Source: Desulfitobacterium chlororespirans DSM 11544 (lineage in GTDB: Bacteria > Bacillota > Desulfitobacteriia > Desulfitobacteriales > Desulfitobacteriaceae). Taken from it: DNA of 64,000 bases. The notes under the pieces were generated by a model. It was not told the DNA's origin and did no database searches. It was given only the letters and a program-made list of their open reading frames with translations. The DNA lies in contig NZ_FRDN01000005.1 of assembly GCF_900143285.1 (NCBI RefSeq), positions 425,568 through 489,567 on the forward strand, written 5' to 3'. Each line of letters begins with the position of its first letter. The stretch's first letter is position 1. This document shows, piece after piece, positions 50,246 to 60,132 of this stretch. A program made the translations under genes and the position numbers.

Positions 50246-51400
50246 ATGCAAAACAAACTAAAACTAATTGGCATTGTTGTGTTGGCATCAGTAATTGGTT
50301 TGGTAGCAGTGAACTTTGGTATCCTAAAATACCAGGAATACCAACAAAAAAATAATATTGCCACCCTTAATTATTCCTGGAATGAAGAGGGATCAACGCC
50401 AGAGCCATCTCCATCAGAGAAGGATGAGAAAGGATTGGAAGAAAATAAGCAAGAAGAGATTAAGCAGCCTGAACCGCCCGTAACAGATACAAAAAATGAT
50501 AAGAAACCGGAAGACGAATACAAACCTGGGCCGATTATCCTGCCTTCCCAACCTCTGAATAACAATAATGATACGTCCCAAAACAATGGTACAAGCGTCA
50601 AGGATGACGTTGTTAAGGAAAACCCCTCGGGGCAAGAAAAAACGCCGGAACAAAGCCCTGAAACTCCTGCAACACCTTCAACTAATAAGCCTTCGAGTAA
50701 CCAAAATTCAAACGAAAAGAAACCAGATAGCGGATCTGCAAACTCTGGGTCTAGTGAAGGACAACAGGCTTATACTCCGCCTCCTCAAAACTCAACTCCA
50801 GCGGTAACGCCGCCAAGTTCAAAAGGTCTTTCTTTTGGAGAGTCCTTACAGTACACAAAAGCTGGTCAACCCGCTTTGGGTGCCATGCAAAATGAAAGTT
50901 CATACCCCATTATTGCTGATGGCTCGCCTTATGAAGGGACTATTCATCCTTCAGATAACTTGAGTCAAGCAGATATTGACCGGCTGATTGGTTACAAATA
51001 TACAAATGTGGTCGAATCTAACGATATTGTAGAGAAGCCAACAGGAACCTATGATCAAGATGCCTCTTTTAAGCGAGTCGTTGATGGCTACATCGAGAAT
51101 ATGGGGCCGCATATTGAGAGAAAGTTAAGGACAAACGAGTGGGAGTTTACCCCGGCTCCCACGGCAAGCTATTCCGCCCGCTTTGCATCGTTGTACGGGA
51201 AGACTATTATAAGGGGTAAGCTTAAGGTTCGTTACAGCACTTCGGATAATCCCTTTAAGCTGGAACCAAACACTTGGTACCAGGGGGACGCAGAGATTGG
51301 ACTAAGTACTGTCGCTTTTTTTACCAATAACGCGCAAGATAGAATCCCACGAACGATTCTTGGCAGCTTTGTTATACTGAGCGGCTGGGGGAAAGAATGA
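50246..51400 (+). CDS. Membrane-anchored pilus-locus protein with proline-rich stalk
   Basis: 384 residues. One N-terminal helix (LIGIVVLASVIGLVAVNFGIL), a long hydrophilic, proline/asparagine/serine-rich stalk (~50-195) and a C-terminal globular domain of ~190 residues ('SYPIIADGSPYEGTIHPSDNLSQADIDRL...FEFTPAPTASYSARFASLYGKTIIRGKLKVRY'). Probably exposed outside the membrane. Unrecognised family. Confidence 0.72.
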   Translation: MQNKLKLIGIVVLASVIGLVAVNFGILKYQEYQQKNNIATLNYSWNEEGSTPEPSPSEKDEKGLEENKQEEIKQPEPPVTDTKNDKKPEDEYKPGPIILPSQPLNNNNDTSQNNGTSVKDDVVKENPSGQEKTPEQSPETPATPSTNKPSSNQNSNEKKPDSGSANSGSSEGQQAYTPPPQNSTPAVTPPSSKGLSFGESLQYTKAGQPALGAMQNESSYPIIADGSPYEGTIHPSDNLSQADIDRLIGYKYTNVVESNDIVEKPTGTYDQDASFKRVVDGYIENMGPHIERKLRTNEWEFTPAPTASYSARFASLYGKTIIRGKLKVRYSTSDNPFKLEPNTWYQGDAEIGLSTVAFFTNNAQDRIPRTILGSFVILSGWGKE

Positions 51401-52887
51401 TGAAAAAAACAATAGTTATTTTTGCACTCCTTTTAGGGGTGCTTAATTTTTTATGGTTCCCTTCTCAAGTGATAGCATTTTCCAATGTTATTTGGCCCGG
51501 CCCGATGCCAGACGATCCAATAAAGATTTATGTTGAAGACGGATCTCTTACCGAGATAAACTACTTCATCTCGTCAACAGGTGCTACAAGCGGGATCAGG
51601 TATAGAACAACATTTTACTATATCACTCTCCGGGATACAGCTGGAAACCCTATTGCAACCTTCCAGTTTAAGCCGTCCCTGACTGCTCCTCCACCAGGGG
51701 AAACAATAATTGATATGTATACAGTGACTGCACAAGATCTCTTAGATGCGGGTTTTTCTGAGTCAAGCCTGCTTATGTCTAATTTTAAAAGCATAAGCCT
51801 TAGTGCCACGATTGAGATCTATAATGCAAACACCGGGGATGTTTTAGAAACATTTGGGGATAAATCAAGCACTCCCACGACTATATATCCGGTAATCGAT
51901 CAAAAGGCTGGCAGCATTGGGTTTGGTTCGAAAGATATCCAAGACATGAAAACACGTTATGCGAGCTTGGATCAGTTTATTCCTCCTCCACCACCGCCCC
52001 CACCGCCGCCTCCTCCGAATATTAGTGAGGATATATCCGGGCATTGGACGTGGTATGAGTATAGCGGAGCTTATTATGAACGAACTTGGATGACCGTAAC
52101 TATTCCAGAGCCAGAAGTAGTAAAGGCAGGACAGGGAACCTCTGTGATAGTAACAACTTATTACGAAAACAACAACCCATCAGCCTGGAATGGTAGCCGA
52201 TACTCAACTGGAATAAGGGGTGTGAACATTGACGGTCCACTTACCGATGATTGGAAGGCTTATAAATCGTTTAACACGCAGGCAACCGATGATATGGTTC
52301 TAGTAGATACCGAGGTTGCTTACGAGAACTACTACGAACAGACGTACCAAAAAACATTTGTATTTGTGAGTCCAGACGGTAACGTATCAACATGGACAGA
52401 GTATTTCTATGTCGGATACAACGTCCCGGTAGTAAGACAGACTTGGATTATTCCATATGCAAGATTTGATTCCAACGGATGGACCAGGCACCAAACGCCC
52501 CCTTCAGATATTGATAACAGATATGTTTTTGGTGGACTCAATCGTTGGTATTTTGGCTTTGATATCCCGGATAACCAGCAATTTGATTTGAAATTCTCAT
52601 CTCATGGGGGCGTAACCGGCAGACTTGGGAATGTCATAACTCAGCAAATTACTATCATGGGCAGTCCTTATGATGATCTCGTTGTTCGTACGGTCGATCC
52701 GAGAAACCCGTTTCCCGGAGGAGTATCGCCGGAATGGCAAGGGTTTGAAGCGTTTATTACGGATCTTACAGACTGGTATTACGAATCAGAGATTCGATAT
52801 CAACGAAAGTTGGAACAGTGGAGAAATCAAAAACCTCTGCAGCTTCTTTCTAATTTTTTCTATAAGATTTTCTTCTCTAATAGCTAA
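51397..52887 (+). CDS. Secreted protein with polyproline hinge
   Basis: 496 residues: signal peptide (KTIVIFALLLGVLNFLWFPSQVIA), beta-rich domain (~25-185), a polyproline run of eleven (around 197), a second beta-rich domain (~210-470) with many aromatic residues ('HWTWYEYSGAYYERTWMTVTIPEPEVV'). Start overlaps the previous gene by 4 bp. Likely a surface component of the pilus apparatus. Confidence 0.75.
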   Translation: MMKKTIVIFALLLGVLNFLWFPSQVIAFSNVIWPGPMPDDPIKIYVEDGSLTEINYFISSTGATSGIRYRTTFYYITLRDTAGNPIATFQFKPSLTAPPPGETIIDMYTVTAQDLLDAGFSESSLLMSNFKSISLSATIEIYNANTGDVLETFGDKSSTPTTIYPVIDQKAGSIGFGSKDIQDMKTRYASLDQFIPPPPPPPPPPPPNISEDISGHWTWYEYSGAYYERTWMTVTIPEPEVVKAGQGTSVIVTTYYENNNPSAWNGSRYSTGIRGVNIDGPLTDDWKAYKSFNTQATDDMVLVDTEVAYENYYEQTYQKTFVFVSPDGNVSTWTEYFYVGYNVPVVRQTWIIPYARFDSNGWTRHQTPPSDIDNRYVFGGLNRWYFGFDIPDNQQFDLKFSSHGGVTGRLGNVITQQITIMGSPYDDLVVRTVDPRNPFPGGVSPEWQGFEAFITDLTDWYYESEIRYQRKLEQWRNQKPLQLLSNFFYKIFFSNS

Positions 52888-52914
52888 ACATAATACCAAA
52901 GGTGGTGCTCTAAG

Positions 52915-53439
52915 ATGGCTGCAGTAAAGTGGTCATTAATTTTTTTATTTATTGTGTTCCCGTTGTTTTTGCTAACAGGTGATTACATGGCTAATGCTAC
53001 GGTCGTTGCTGATGCAGATATAGCAACAAGGGACGCAGCACAGGCTGCCATTAAGGCGAATGTTGTTAAGAACTCTCTCCGGGATTTGGATATCTATAGG
53101 GATAATGCAGTCGTGCAATACAATCCGGAAGCGATTCAGCCCACTTTCGACGAATCCGTTACAAGAAAAGTTGAGGAAATCGATGGGACCAAGGGGTATA
53201 TTACGGTTGCCGTAGGCGATGGCCAATCCGGCAGGGAGATTAATGAACTTTCCGTTCCGTACCCAACAGGAATAGCGGGGTATCAACCCGGAGGACGTGG
53301 AGGCGTTCCCCCAATGCTTGCAATTCGCTCAACAGTCGTGCGGCAATACTTTTTATATAACTTGCTCAGTAAATTTGCCCCAGTAGAAGAATATTACGGA
53401 ATACAAAACGAAAAAATTGCCATTTTGGAGGTAAAGTAA
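52915..53439 (+). CDS. Pilus-locus protein with N-terminal membrane helix
   Basis: 174 residues. One helix at the N terminus (WSLIFLFIVFPLFLLTGDYM) and an extracytoplasmic domain with 'DAAQAAIKANVVKNSLRDLDIYRDNAVVQYNPEAIQPTFDESV'. The shape resembles TadE/TadG-type minor pseudopilins, without a clear prepilin site. Overlaps the cpaB-like gene by one base. Confidence 0.72.
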   Translation: MAAVKWSLIFLFIVFPLFLLTGDYMANATVVADADIATRDAAQAAIKANVVKNSLRDLDIYRDNAVVQYNPEAIQPTFDESVTRKVEEIDGTKGYITVAVGDGQSGREINELSVPYPTGIAGYQPGGRGGVPPMLAIRSTVVRQYFLYNLLSKFAPVEEYYGIQNEKIAILEVK

Positions 53440-54935
53440 TGGCTTCAAAACAATCAGTGGTTAAGCGCAAAAAGGCTCCGGGGTTTATCATCCCGCTAGT
53501 ATTAGCAATATTGGTGACACTTTTGTTTTACCTGGGTATACAAAAGAAGACGTTAGCGGAAGTAATGCCGACACCCGTCCCCATTGCAAAAGTAGACTTG
53601 TTTCAGCACACCCAAATACAAGAGGCAGATATAGCAATGGTAACAATACCAATTAAAGGTATTCCTCCTGGTGTCATTACAGATCCTAACGAAATCATAG
53701 GGAAATACGTTGGCACTCAGTTTACTATTCTTAAAAATGGATATTTCATGAAAGGGGCCGTCTCAGAACTTGATGATATTCCGACAAAAGTGTCTATGCT
53801 GCTGGGGCCAAACCAATTAGGGATTACACTAGAACTTGATTTAGAAAAATCTGTAGCAAACTCCTTGGAAGTTAATCAAGACGTGCAAGTGCGTTTCTTT
53901 ACGACCAAAACGCCGTCTAATCAGCCTTTTGAGGGGGTTTTGTTCGACCGGATGAAAATCTTAGCCCTGAGAAGCAGCACAGGTACTGATGTCGTAAATA
54001 TTGATAAAAATGCAGCCTCTTCAAGCGAGGATAAAGATAATAAAAAAGGAACAGCCACAACGCCTAAAAACCAAGTGCCAACAATTCTCGTTTTTGAGGC
54101 CAACGAGGAGCAGGTAAGCTACCTAATTCGTGCTCAAGCTATGGGGTCACTAAACCTTGTGGCATTACCCAAAAATGTGAAAGCAGCAGATAGCATTGAG
54201 GATGAAGAGTCTGCAGCAGACTCCACAGATGCAACTGACCAAACGGAAGCTGCTAAAGATCAAGATATTAGTGACCAAAGCATTAAAGATGTTCTCTCAG
54301 CGGTTAGTAGCAAGCTGACTGAAGATCAAATGAATGTCTTGCAAAATGCACTGCTTGAAAAACCAGCCACAAAAGAAGGTCACTTGTATCAAAAAAATGC
54401 TGCTCAGATTCTTATTGATAGTCTGAGCTATTCAGTTAAATCATTATTTGAAGAGAACGGGATTCTTGCCACTGCAAACGGTGAAATTGTTTATTATGAT
54501 GCCCCCACTGGACAGATAAGATATTTCAAGGACAAATCAGAATATGAGGGCAGCATTTATGCTTTAAGTCAGTTTTCACCAGAGGAAATTGCCCAGCTCA
54601 AACAAGATGGTAAATTGACAGACGCACAGCTCGAAGCCTTAAAAAGCCAAGAAAACTCGGTTATTGAACCACAATATTTCCAAACCAGCAAAGGTGAGCT
54701 ATTTCAAATTATTGATGAGAAGGTGAAATTTTATGCTGAGAGTGAAGTTATTTCAACGCTCACAGCCATTAAAGAAAAGAATGGTCATTTAAGTAAAGAA
54801 AACGAAGCATTACTTCAAGAACTTTTAAGCGAAACGGCCAGGAATAAAGGACAGAATGATCAATCGACAAAAAACGCGAATAAAGATACTGATGCGGGTA
54901 CAGAAAGCCAATCCGAAACTCCAAAAAAGGAATAA
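53439..54935 (+). CDS. CpaB/RcpC-like pilus assembly protein
   Basis: 498 residues. N-terminal helix (GFIIPLVLAILVTLLFYLGIQ), SAF-type domain ('MPTPVPIAKVDLFQHTQIQEADIAMVTIPIKGIPPGVITDPNEIIGKYVGTQFTILKNGYFMKGAV'), RcpC/CpaB domain ('LITLELDLEKSVANSLEVNQDVQVRFF'), then a long acidic C-terminal extension (~270-498, rich in D, E, S) not usual in CpaB. Supports Flp pilus extrusion. Confidence 0.85.
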   Translation: MASKQSVVKRKKAPGFIIPLVLAILVTLLFYLGIQKKTLAEVMPTPVPIAKVDLFQHTQIQEADIAMVTIPIKGIPPGVITDPNEIIGKYVGTQFTILKNGYFMKGAVSELDDIPTKVSMLLGPNQLGITLELDLEKSVANSLEVNQDVQVRFFTTKTPSNQPFEGVLFDRMKILALRSSTGTDVVNIDKNAASSSEDKDNKKGTATTPKNQVPTILVFEANEEQVSYLIRAQAMGSLNLVALPKNVKAADSIEDEESAADSTDATDQTEAAKDQDISDQSIKDVLSAVSSKLTEDQMNVLQNALLEKPATKEGHLYQKNAAQILIDSLSYSVKSLFEENGILATANGEIVYYDAPTGQIRYFKDKSEYEGSIYALSQFSPEEIAQLKQDGKLTDAQLEALKSQENSVIEPQYFQTSKGELFQIIDEKVKFYAESEVISTLTAIKEKNGHLSKENEALLQELLSETARNKGQNDQSTKNANKDTDAGTESQSETPKKE

Positions 54936-54961
54936 CAAATTTAGTTTGAGAGGTGAACTAG

Positions 54962-56290
54962 GTGGTAAAGGTTCTATTTGCGACATTGGATATACGATTG
55001 AATAACAAAATTATCGAACAGCTAGGACTATCGCCGGATGAAGTGTTAGAGATCGAGAATATAGAGGATGTCGAGGAAAAAGCATGGGAAACGAGTACCC
55101 AGAAAATTATTATAGGTGATGATATTGAAGGCAAAACTAACGCCCGTTTAGAGTTACTAATCTATCATACAATTCTTGCTCTCAAAGATACATTTGACAT
55201 CATCTATGTCACTGACTATCAAACAAATGCTCCTTTGATCCGTAAGCTTTTAGACAAAGGATTTTTTAGGTTTGCGGATAAGGAAAATCCCTTGGATGTT
55301 CCTAAAAATAACAAGGCGGCATCAGAAAAGCTTCTCAAGGCTATGGATATAGATATTCCAACCGCCCCTACTGCCAGTAATTCCAATGGCAATGATCTTG
55401 ATCTGCCCATCAAAGCCGGGCTTGTTCCTGTCCAATACGTCGATGATTCTAGGTCAACCGTAACAGCAATATGGTCACCTATTCCGAATGTCGGAGCCAG
55501 TACATTTGCCCGTGCTTTAGCCGTAACGCTAGCGAAACACAACCGGAAAACGTTGCTTATCGAATTTGATTGGGAATATAGCAAACTTGCTAGAACTACG
55601 GCCTTAACTCACTCAGAACGGAATCTAAAAAACCTATTAAGAAACCTTACCAGGCTGGGGAAAGATGCAAACATTGAGGACTTTGTTACCAATGCTAAGA
55701 TGGCGGAGGACGATCTGCCACACACGCATAAACAGGCTAAACAACGGCTTAAGAAGGTCCCGGCAAATCTTTTTGTCTTATGTAGAGAGGCTACGGCACG
55801 TTATGAGGAAGAGCCGGAATTGCCTGATGAAAGAGCGATTGACCGCCTTTTTTTTGAGTGCAAAAGAGCTGGCTTCCAACACATAATCGTGGATCTGAAC
55901 TCGAATCCCAATAATTTATATACGATGCTTACACTACTCGCAGCCGATGAAAGGTTTGCGGTTGTTGATGATTCTTTTGCCACATCAGGATTTTTTAAGA
56001 TCGCTACACAAGCTTTTGGAGCCATCCAGCTCTCAGCCGACAGCTTTGAGCTGATTGTCAATAAAGTAAAACTTATAAGTGCACAAGACATTTCAGAGTT
56101 TTATGATAAAACCCCCAGTCTTGCCTTACCATACAGTGACGACATTGGTATTTTGCAATTAGATCTAAAAATGGAGTACCAAGAAGATTACATGAAGCCA
56201 ATCCGAAGTTTTATTAGGCGATATGGCCTAGTTGGCGAAGAGAAAAAAGAGAAAAAATCAGGATTACTATTCATGAAAGGAAGAGGATAA
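54962..56290 (+). CDS. Third TadZ/CpaE-like protein with degenerate P-loop
   Basis: 442 residues, GTG start. N-terminal receiver-like region (~1-120), linker, then MinD-like domain starting 'VTAIWSPIPNVGASTFARALAVTLAKHNRKTLLIEFDWEYSKLAR'. The P-loop reads PNVGAST: the signature lysines of KGGxGKT are absent, so it may not hydrolyse ATP. 'HIIVDLNSNPNNLYTMLTLLA' takes the Walker B place. Directly before tadA, the usual TadZ/CpaE position. Confidence 0.86.
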   Translation: MVKVLFATLDIRLNNKIIEQLGLSPDEVLEIENIEDVEEKAWETSTQKIIIGDDIEGKTNARLELLIYHTILALKDTFDIIYVTDYQTNAPLIRKLLDKGFFRFADKENPLDVPKNNKAASEKLLKAMDIDIPTAPTASNSNGNDLDLPIKAGLVPVQYVDDSRSTVTAIWSPIPNVGASTFARALAVTLAKHNRKTLLIEFDWEYSKLARTTALTHSERNLKNLLRNLTRLGKDANIEDFVTNAKMAEDDLPHTHKQAKQRLKKVPANLFVLCREATARYEEEPELPDERAIDRLFFECKRAGFQHIIVDLNSNPNNLYTMLTLLAADERFAVVDDSFATSGFFKIATQAFGAIQLSADSFELIVNKVKLISAQDISEFYDKTPSLALPYSDDIGILQLDLKMEYQEDYMKPIRSFIRRYGLVGEEKKEKKSGLLFMKGRG

Positions 56291-56293
56291 AAA

Positions 56294-57871
56294 ATGGCAA
56301 TAGATTTAGAAGACAACGTATTGGCATTAAGACAAAAAGCATTTCAGAAAGCCATACAGGTAAAAGATAAGGCCGGCAGTATTGATAAGATAGCCTACCA
56401 ACAGCAAAAAGAAGAAGAGGCTAAACGGCGAGAACTTATTCCTGACCATGAACTCGAATATGAGGAAAACCTGCAGCGTCAAAAAATCGAAAAGCTACGG
56501 GATGATATAGCCAATTTTTTAACAGAGAATCATTCCACTGAGCTTAAAGGATCTATGTTTGACCATAATATGCGCAAGACCCTTTATCCCATCATTCTTA
56601 GTTATATTCGTAAAGAGAAGAGGGTTATTTCAGGATTTGATTCAGATGAGCAGTTAGCTGAGTATATGCTTAACGAAATCGTAGGGTTAGGTCCTATTGA
56701 TGAACTCATAAATAAAGTTCCTGGCATCAGTGAAATATGGGTTAATGGATTGAACCCTATAACGGGACTTATTGATGTGTATTATAAAAAAGGCGGGGAT
56801 TCAGTCAAAGAGACCGATATATCTTTTCGTTCCCAAGAACATGTTATGGAAATAACGACAAAGATTGCACGAAACGGAAGCCAGCAGTTTGGAACAAGTG
56901 TACCTCTGGCGAATGTCCGATACCCTGATGGCCGTGTGAACATGGTTAGAGAACCTATCGCAACAGGCGGAGGAGGTCCATATATCTCCTTCCGCCTTTT
57001 CCCAAAAGATACATTCATGCCGAAGGATCTCTTGCGATCAGGCAGTATAGACGAAGAAATCTACCTTTTTATACAACTCGCAGTTCGCTCTGGCTTAAAC
57101 ATTTTATTTGTGGGGCCAACTGGTAGTGGCAAAACAACCGCTTTAACGGCATATGCGGATTTTATCCCTGATGATAAGCGTATCCTTGTCATGGAGGATA
57201 CCGAAGAAATGCGTTTAAGGCATAAATTCCCCCATAAACACATTATTACAGAAGAGTGCAAGTTCAACTCAATGGATGAAAGTAAAAACTTTGATTTATC
57301 CCGCCTTACTATTAATGGATTACGTCAAACGCCAATCTACATGATCTATGGAGAAGTACGGGATAAGGCCGCTTATGACATGCTGAACGGCGCAAATACA
57401 GGACATAGGGTATTTTCTACTGTGCACTCACGCTCTGCACCAAAGGCTGTTCAGAGGCTTATTAACATGGTGTTAGAACATGGTTCAAAAATGCCTCCGG
57501 ATGCCATTGGACGATGGATTGCTGAAAGTATTGACATCATTGTGTTTCAGAAAGAATATGCCGATAAAAAGCGGCGGACTAAAGAGATCATTGAATTAAT
57601 TGATTATAAGGATGGCCAGCCAGTATTTAACTATTTGTTTAAGTATATTATTGAGGGACGTAATGAGGACGGAACGTTTCGTGGGCGGCACTATCGGACA
57701 GGCAAAATATCTCGCGACATTGCCGAATTATGTATAGACGAAGGGGCTAATCCGATAGATGTAAAACGATTTATGAGAAAACCAGAAACGCCTCCAAAAT
57801 GGGAATTCGAGCTTGAACTTGATGAAGATGAAGACGATACTGAACAAGTTGGCGGTGATAAAGCGTGTTGA
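56294..57871 (+). CDS. tadA: TadA/CpaF secretion ATPase
   Basis: 525 residues. Walker A 'NILFVGPTGSGKTTALTAYADF', 'ILVMEDTEEMRLRHK' (Asp box), 'QTPIYMIYGEVRDKAAYDMLNGANTGH..FSTVHSRSA' (Walker B and His box). The GspE/CpaF family hexamer powers Flp pilus assembly. Slightly longer than usual with an acidic C-terminal tail. Confidence 0.95.
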   Translation: MAIDLEDNVLALRQKAFQKAIQVKDKAGSIDKIAYQQQKEEEAKRRELIPDHELEYEENLQRQKIEKLRDDIANFLTENHSTELKGSMFDHNMRKTLYPIILSYIRKEKRVISGFDSDEQLAEYMLNEIVGLGPIDELINKVPGISEIWVNGLNPITGLIDVYYKKGGDSVKETDISFRSQEHVMEITTKIARNGSQQFGTSVPLANVRYPDGRVNMVREPIATGGGGPYISFRLFPKDTFMPKDLLRSGSIDEEIYLFIQLAVRSGLNILFVGPTGSGKTTALTAYADFIPDDKRILVMEDTEEMRLRHKFPHKHIITEECKFNSMDESKNFDLSRLTINGLRQTPIYMIYGEVRDKAAYDMLNGANTGHRVFSTVHSRSAPKAVQRLINMVLEHGSKMPPDAIGRWIAESIDIIVFQKEYADKKRRTKEIIELIDYKDGQPVFNYLFKYIIEGRNEDGTFRGRHYRTGKISRDIAELCIDEGANPIDVKRFMRKPETPPKWEFELELDEDEDDTEQVGGDKAC

Positions 57872-58758
57872 GCTATCAGATCTTCTTCATATTAGGCGGC
57901 ATAGTACTGGCTTATGTGTTCTATGAAATCTATAAACGGACCAAAAAGACTCCACTCGCAATACTTGTTGCTCGACAGGAAAATGCCCCGCCGAAAGTTG
58001 ATGTAACTAAAAAAGAAAACAGCTTTAACAAGAGAGCAGAGAGGGTCGGCTGGACAGTAGGACGCAACTATCTTGAGTTTATGCTAATGGTAGGAGTCGT
58101 TATAGGGGGAGTTGCCGCATTCTATTTTAAGACTTGGGTTCCACTTGTTGCTGGTATTGCCGCCGGGATGTTCTATCCTTACTACAAACTCTCTCAGAAA
58201 GAAGAATTGTACTTTGACGAATTGCCGACGCGCGCTGATCAAGCCCTTGGAGCTGTGGAGCAGCAGATTGATTCCGATATACCGATATTTGACGCATTAA
58301 AACAAGCTGTGCCATACATGCAGCAGCCCTTAAGACAGAAGTATGAGAAGGTCACTGAGAAAGTTGAAAAGACCGGAATGCCTCTTAAACGGGCGTTAGA
58401 GGGGATACCGGAAGAATTAGGACTTGCACAACTTGAGTATTTTCATATCATTTTAGAGGTTGCCGAAGAGACTGAAGAAAAGGCCCGGGAGATCATTTCT
58501 GATGCTTCAGATACGATTCGGCGGCAACAGAAACAGGCTAATCGTCTTAAGAGAGAAATTGCGATGAGCAAATCTGAAATGAAAATGATGTTTGTACTGG
58601 TTCTGGTTATGGTCGCTTCTTTCTCGTTTATGCTACCTGATACCGTTCCGATAAAAGGGACAATAATACAAAAAGGCTTAAATATTGCTGTCATTGGGAT
58701 CAGTGGTTGGACAACATGGGCAACGCTCAAAAAAATACAGGCAAAAAATTTATTTTAA
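57865..58758 (+). CDS. tadB: TadB-like inner membrane platform protein
   Basis: 297 residues. Hydrophobic segments near 1-15, 70-110 and 240-290, with the T2SSF core 'ALGAVEQQIDSDIPIFDALKQAVPYMQQPLRQKYEKVTEKVEKTGMPLKRALEGIPEELG'. GTG (or TTG 57868) overlaps the end of tadA. Confidence 0.92.
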   Translation: MLSYQIFFILGGIVLAYVFYEIYKRTKKTPLAILVARQENAPPKVDVTKKENSFNKRAERVGWTVGRNYLEFMLMVGVVIGGVAAFYFKTWVPLVAGIAAGMFYPYYKLSQKEELYFDELPTRADQALGAVEQQIDSDIPIFDALKQAVPYMQQPLRQKYEKVTEKVEKTGMPLKRALEGIPEELGLAQLEYFHIILEVAEETEEKAREIISDASDTIRRQQKQANRLKREIAMSKSEMKMMFVLVLVMVASFSFMLPDTVPIKGTIIQKGLNIAVIGISGWTTWATLKKIQAKNLF

Positions 58759-58771
58759 CACAATTTTAATC

Positions 58772-58897
58772 TTGACACAAGAGGAAGTATTTGATAATGT
58801 AGATATTGAACAAAGTTCATAGTCTGCATAGGTAGGGGAACTACAGTGCAAACCAAAGCCGATTAGTCTGCTTTAGTTTTGCTGTGGTTCCCTTTTT
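58772..58897 (+). ncRNA. Promoter plus terminated leader or small RNA between tadB and tadC
   Basis: TTGACA (58772-58777), 17 bp, TAATGT (58795-58800), then a GGGAACTACAG/CTGTGGTTCCC stem (58836-58846, 58882-58892) with an inner GCAAAC..AAAGC/GCTTTAGTTTTGC arm, ended by TTTTT. The predicted ~85-nt transcript ends before tadC, so it is either a small RNA or an attenuator controlling tadC and the pilin genes. Confidence 0.68.
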
Positions 58898-58939
58898 ATT
58901 TGTTTTTATTTTTAGAGATGGAAACAAAGGAGGAGAAAA

Positions 58940-59848
58940 ATGCCGGAATTAAAGTATCTGATCGTTGTTTTGGCGGGTATTCTTTTTTGGATGTTCAATC
59001 GTATTATAAACCCTCCTAAGACTGAGTTTGCCGCCAGAGATTTCTTAGAGCAAGGAAAGCTTTCGGCTAAAGCTGACAGGATTATCAGCAAGTCCATAGT
59101 TCATCAATTGATGTATCCTTTGTATTCTCGGCTTCAACAAATTAGGCCGACAAGCAAGAGCCATTATGATGATATCCAGGACCAGTTGATAAAGGCGGGG
59201 GAATATGATTCGCGTCCAGAGGATGTACAGATCGCGCAACTAACTAACGCAGTCCTTTATCCTCTTTTTTTTATGGTAATTGGACTGATAATAGGAGGTG
59301 ATAAACAGCATATTATAACTTTTGCAGGGGTAGCCGCAGGACTATATATGTACCGTGCTCCTTTATCAAATCTAAAGGCGAAGCAAAAAAAGCAAGATGA
59401 GCAGTTACTAGCAGAATTCACTCGTTTTACAACGGTATACCTCATGCAAGTGTCAGGAAACTTAACCCCTGATGAAGCCTTAAAAAAGGCAATAAGTAAT
59501 AGCTCTAGCAGAGCTAAGGCACTATCATACTACTTGAACAAATTCGACTCTGATATAGAGACGAAAGGCACAACACGGGCGTTGCATGAGCTTGGCAAGA
59601 CTATGGAAAAATCTTATGTGGATCGGTTTGTTAATAACGTGCAGCTTGCTATCAAACACGCTGGAAGCGACCAAACAACCCTAAACCTTCGATTACGTGA
59701 ATCCTTAACAGAAATGTCCGAACAGGTTGTTGATGAAAAAATAAACAGGCTTAAGGTCGAGGCAAGGATACCGGTATTCGTCTCAGTAGGTATGATAGCT
59801 GTTTATATGACAGTGATTATCGGCTCAAGCTTTGTGATGTTGATGTAG
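58940..59848 (+). CDS. tadC: TadC-like inner membrane platform protein
   Basis: 302 residues; N-terminal helix, two central helices (~95-130) and a C-terminal helix (VFVSVGMIAVYMTVIIGSSFVML). 'ADEALKKAISNSSSRAKALSYYLNKFDSDIETKGTTRALHELGKTMEKSYVDRFVNNVQLAIKHAG' type T2SSF core. Pairs with TadB. AAAGGAGGAG before ATG. Confidence 0.9.
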   Translation: MPELKYLIVVLAGILFWMFNRIINPPKTEFAARDFLEQGKLSAKADRIISKSIVHQLMYPLYSRLQQIRPTSKSHYDDIQDQLIKAGEYDSRPEDVQIAQLTNAVLYPLFFMVIGLIIGGDKQHIITFAGVAAGLYMYRAPLSNLKAKQKKQDEQLLAEFTRFTTVYLMQVSGNLTPDEALKKAISNSSSRAKALSYYLNKFDSDIETKGTTRALHELGKTMEKSYVDRFVNNVQLAIKHAGSDQTTLNLRLRESLTEMSEQVVDEKINRLKVEARIPVFVSVGMIAVYMTVIIGSSFVMLM

Positions 59849-59891
59849 AACCTAAAGATTAAAAAATAGGTATCTTAAGGAGGAAAATTAG

Positions 59892-60116
59892 ATGTTGAAA
59901 AAAGTTGGTAACTGGTTAAGAAATGAAGATGGATTCGAGGTATTTGAAAAGTTTGGATTAACTCAGGGCGGTGTATTGTTAGCCCTTGGGGTCACTGCAG
60001 TTGGGGTTTTCTTTATGAGTTCTCTTTGGAGTTCAGCGGGGGATTCTCTTGGTGGGGTTGCCGATTTTAGTCCATCTAACATTGGTGATTATCAATCTCA
60101 AGGGTGGATTCAATAA
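59892..60116 (+). CDS. Flp-like pilin 1
   Basis: 74 residues. 'NEDGFEVFEKFGLTQGGVLLALGVTAVGVFFM': short leader ending in Gly followed by F and a Glu at +5, then a hydrophobic helix; the class III prepilin layout. AAGGAGGAAAAT precedes the ATG. Probably the major pilus subunit. Confidence 0.82.
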   Translation: MLKKVGNWLRNEDGFEVFEKFGLTQGGVLLALGVTAVGVFFMSSLWSSAGDSLGGVADFSPSNIGDYQSQGWIQ

Positions 60117-60132
60117 TTCGAGGGGGAGGGGC

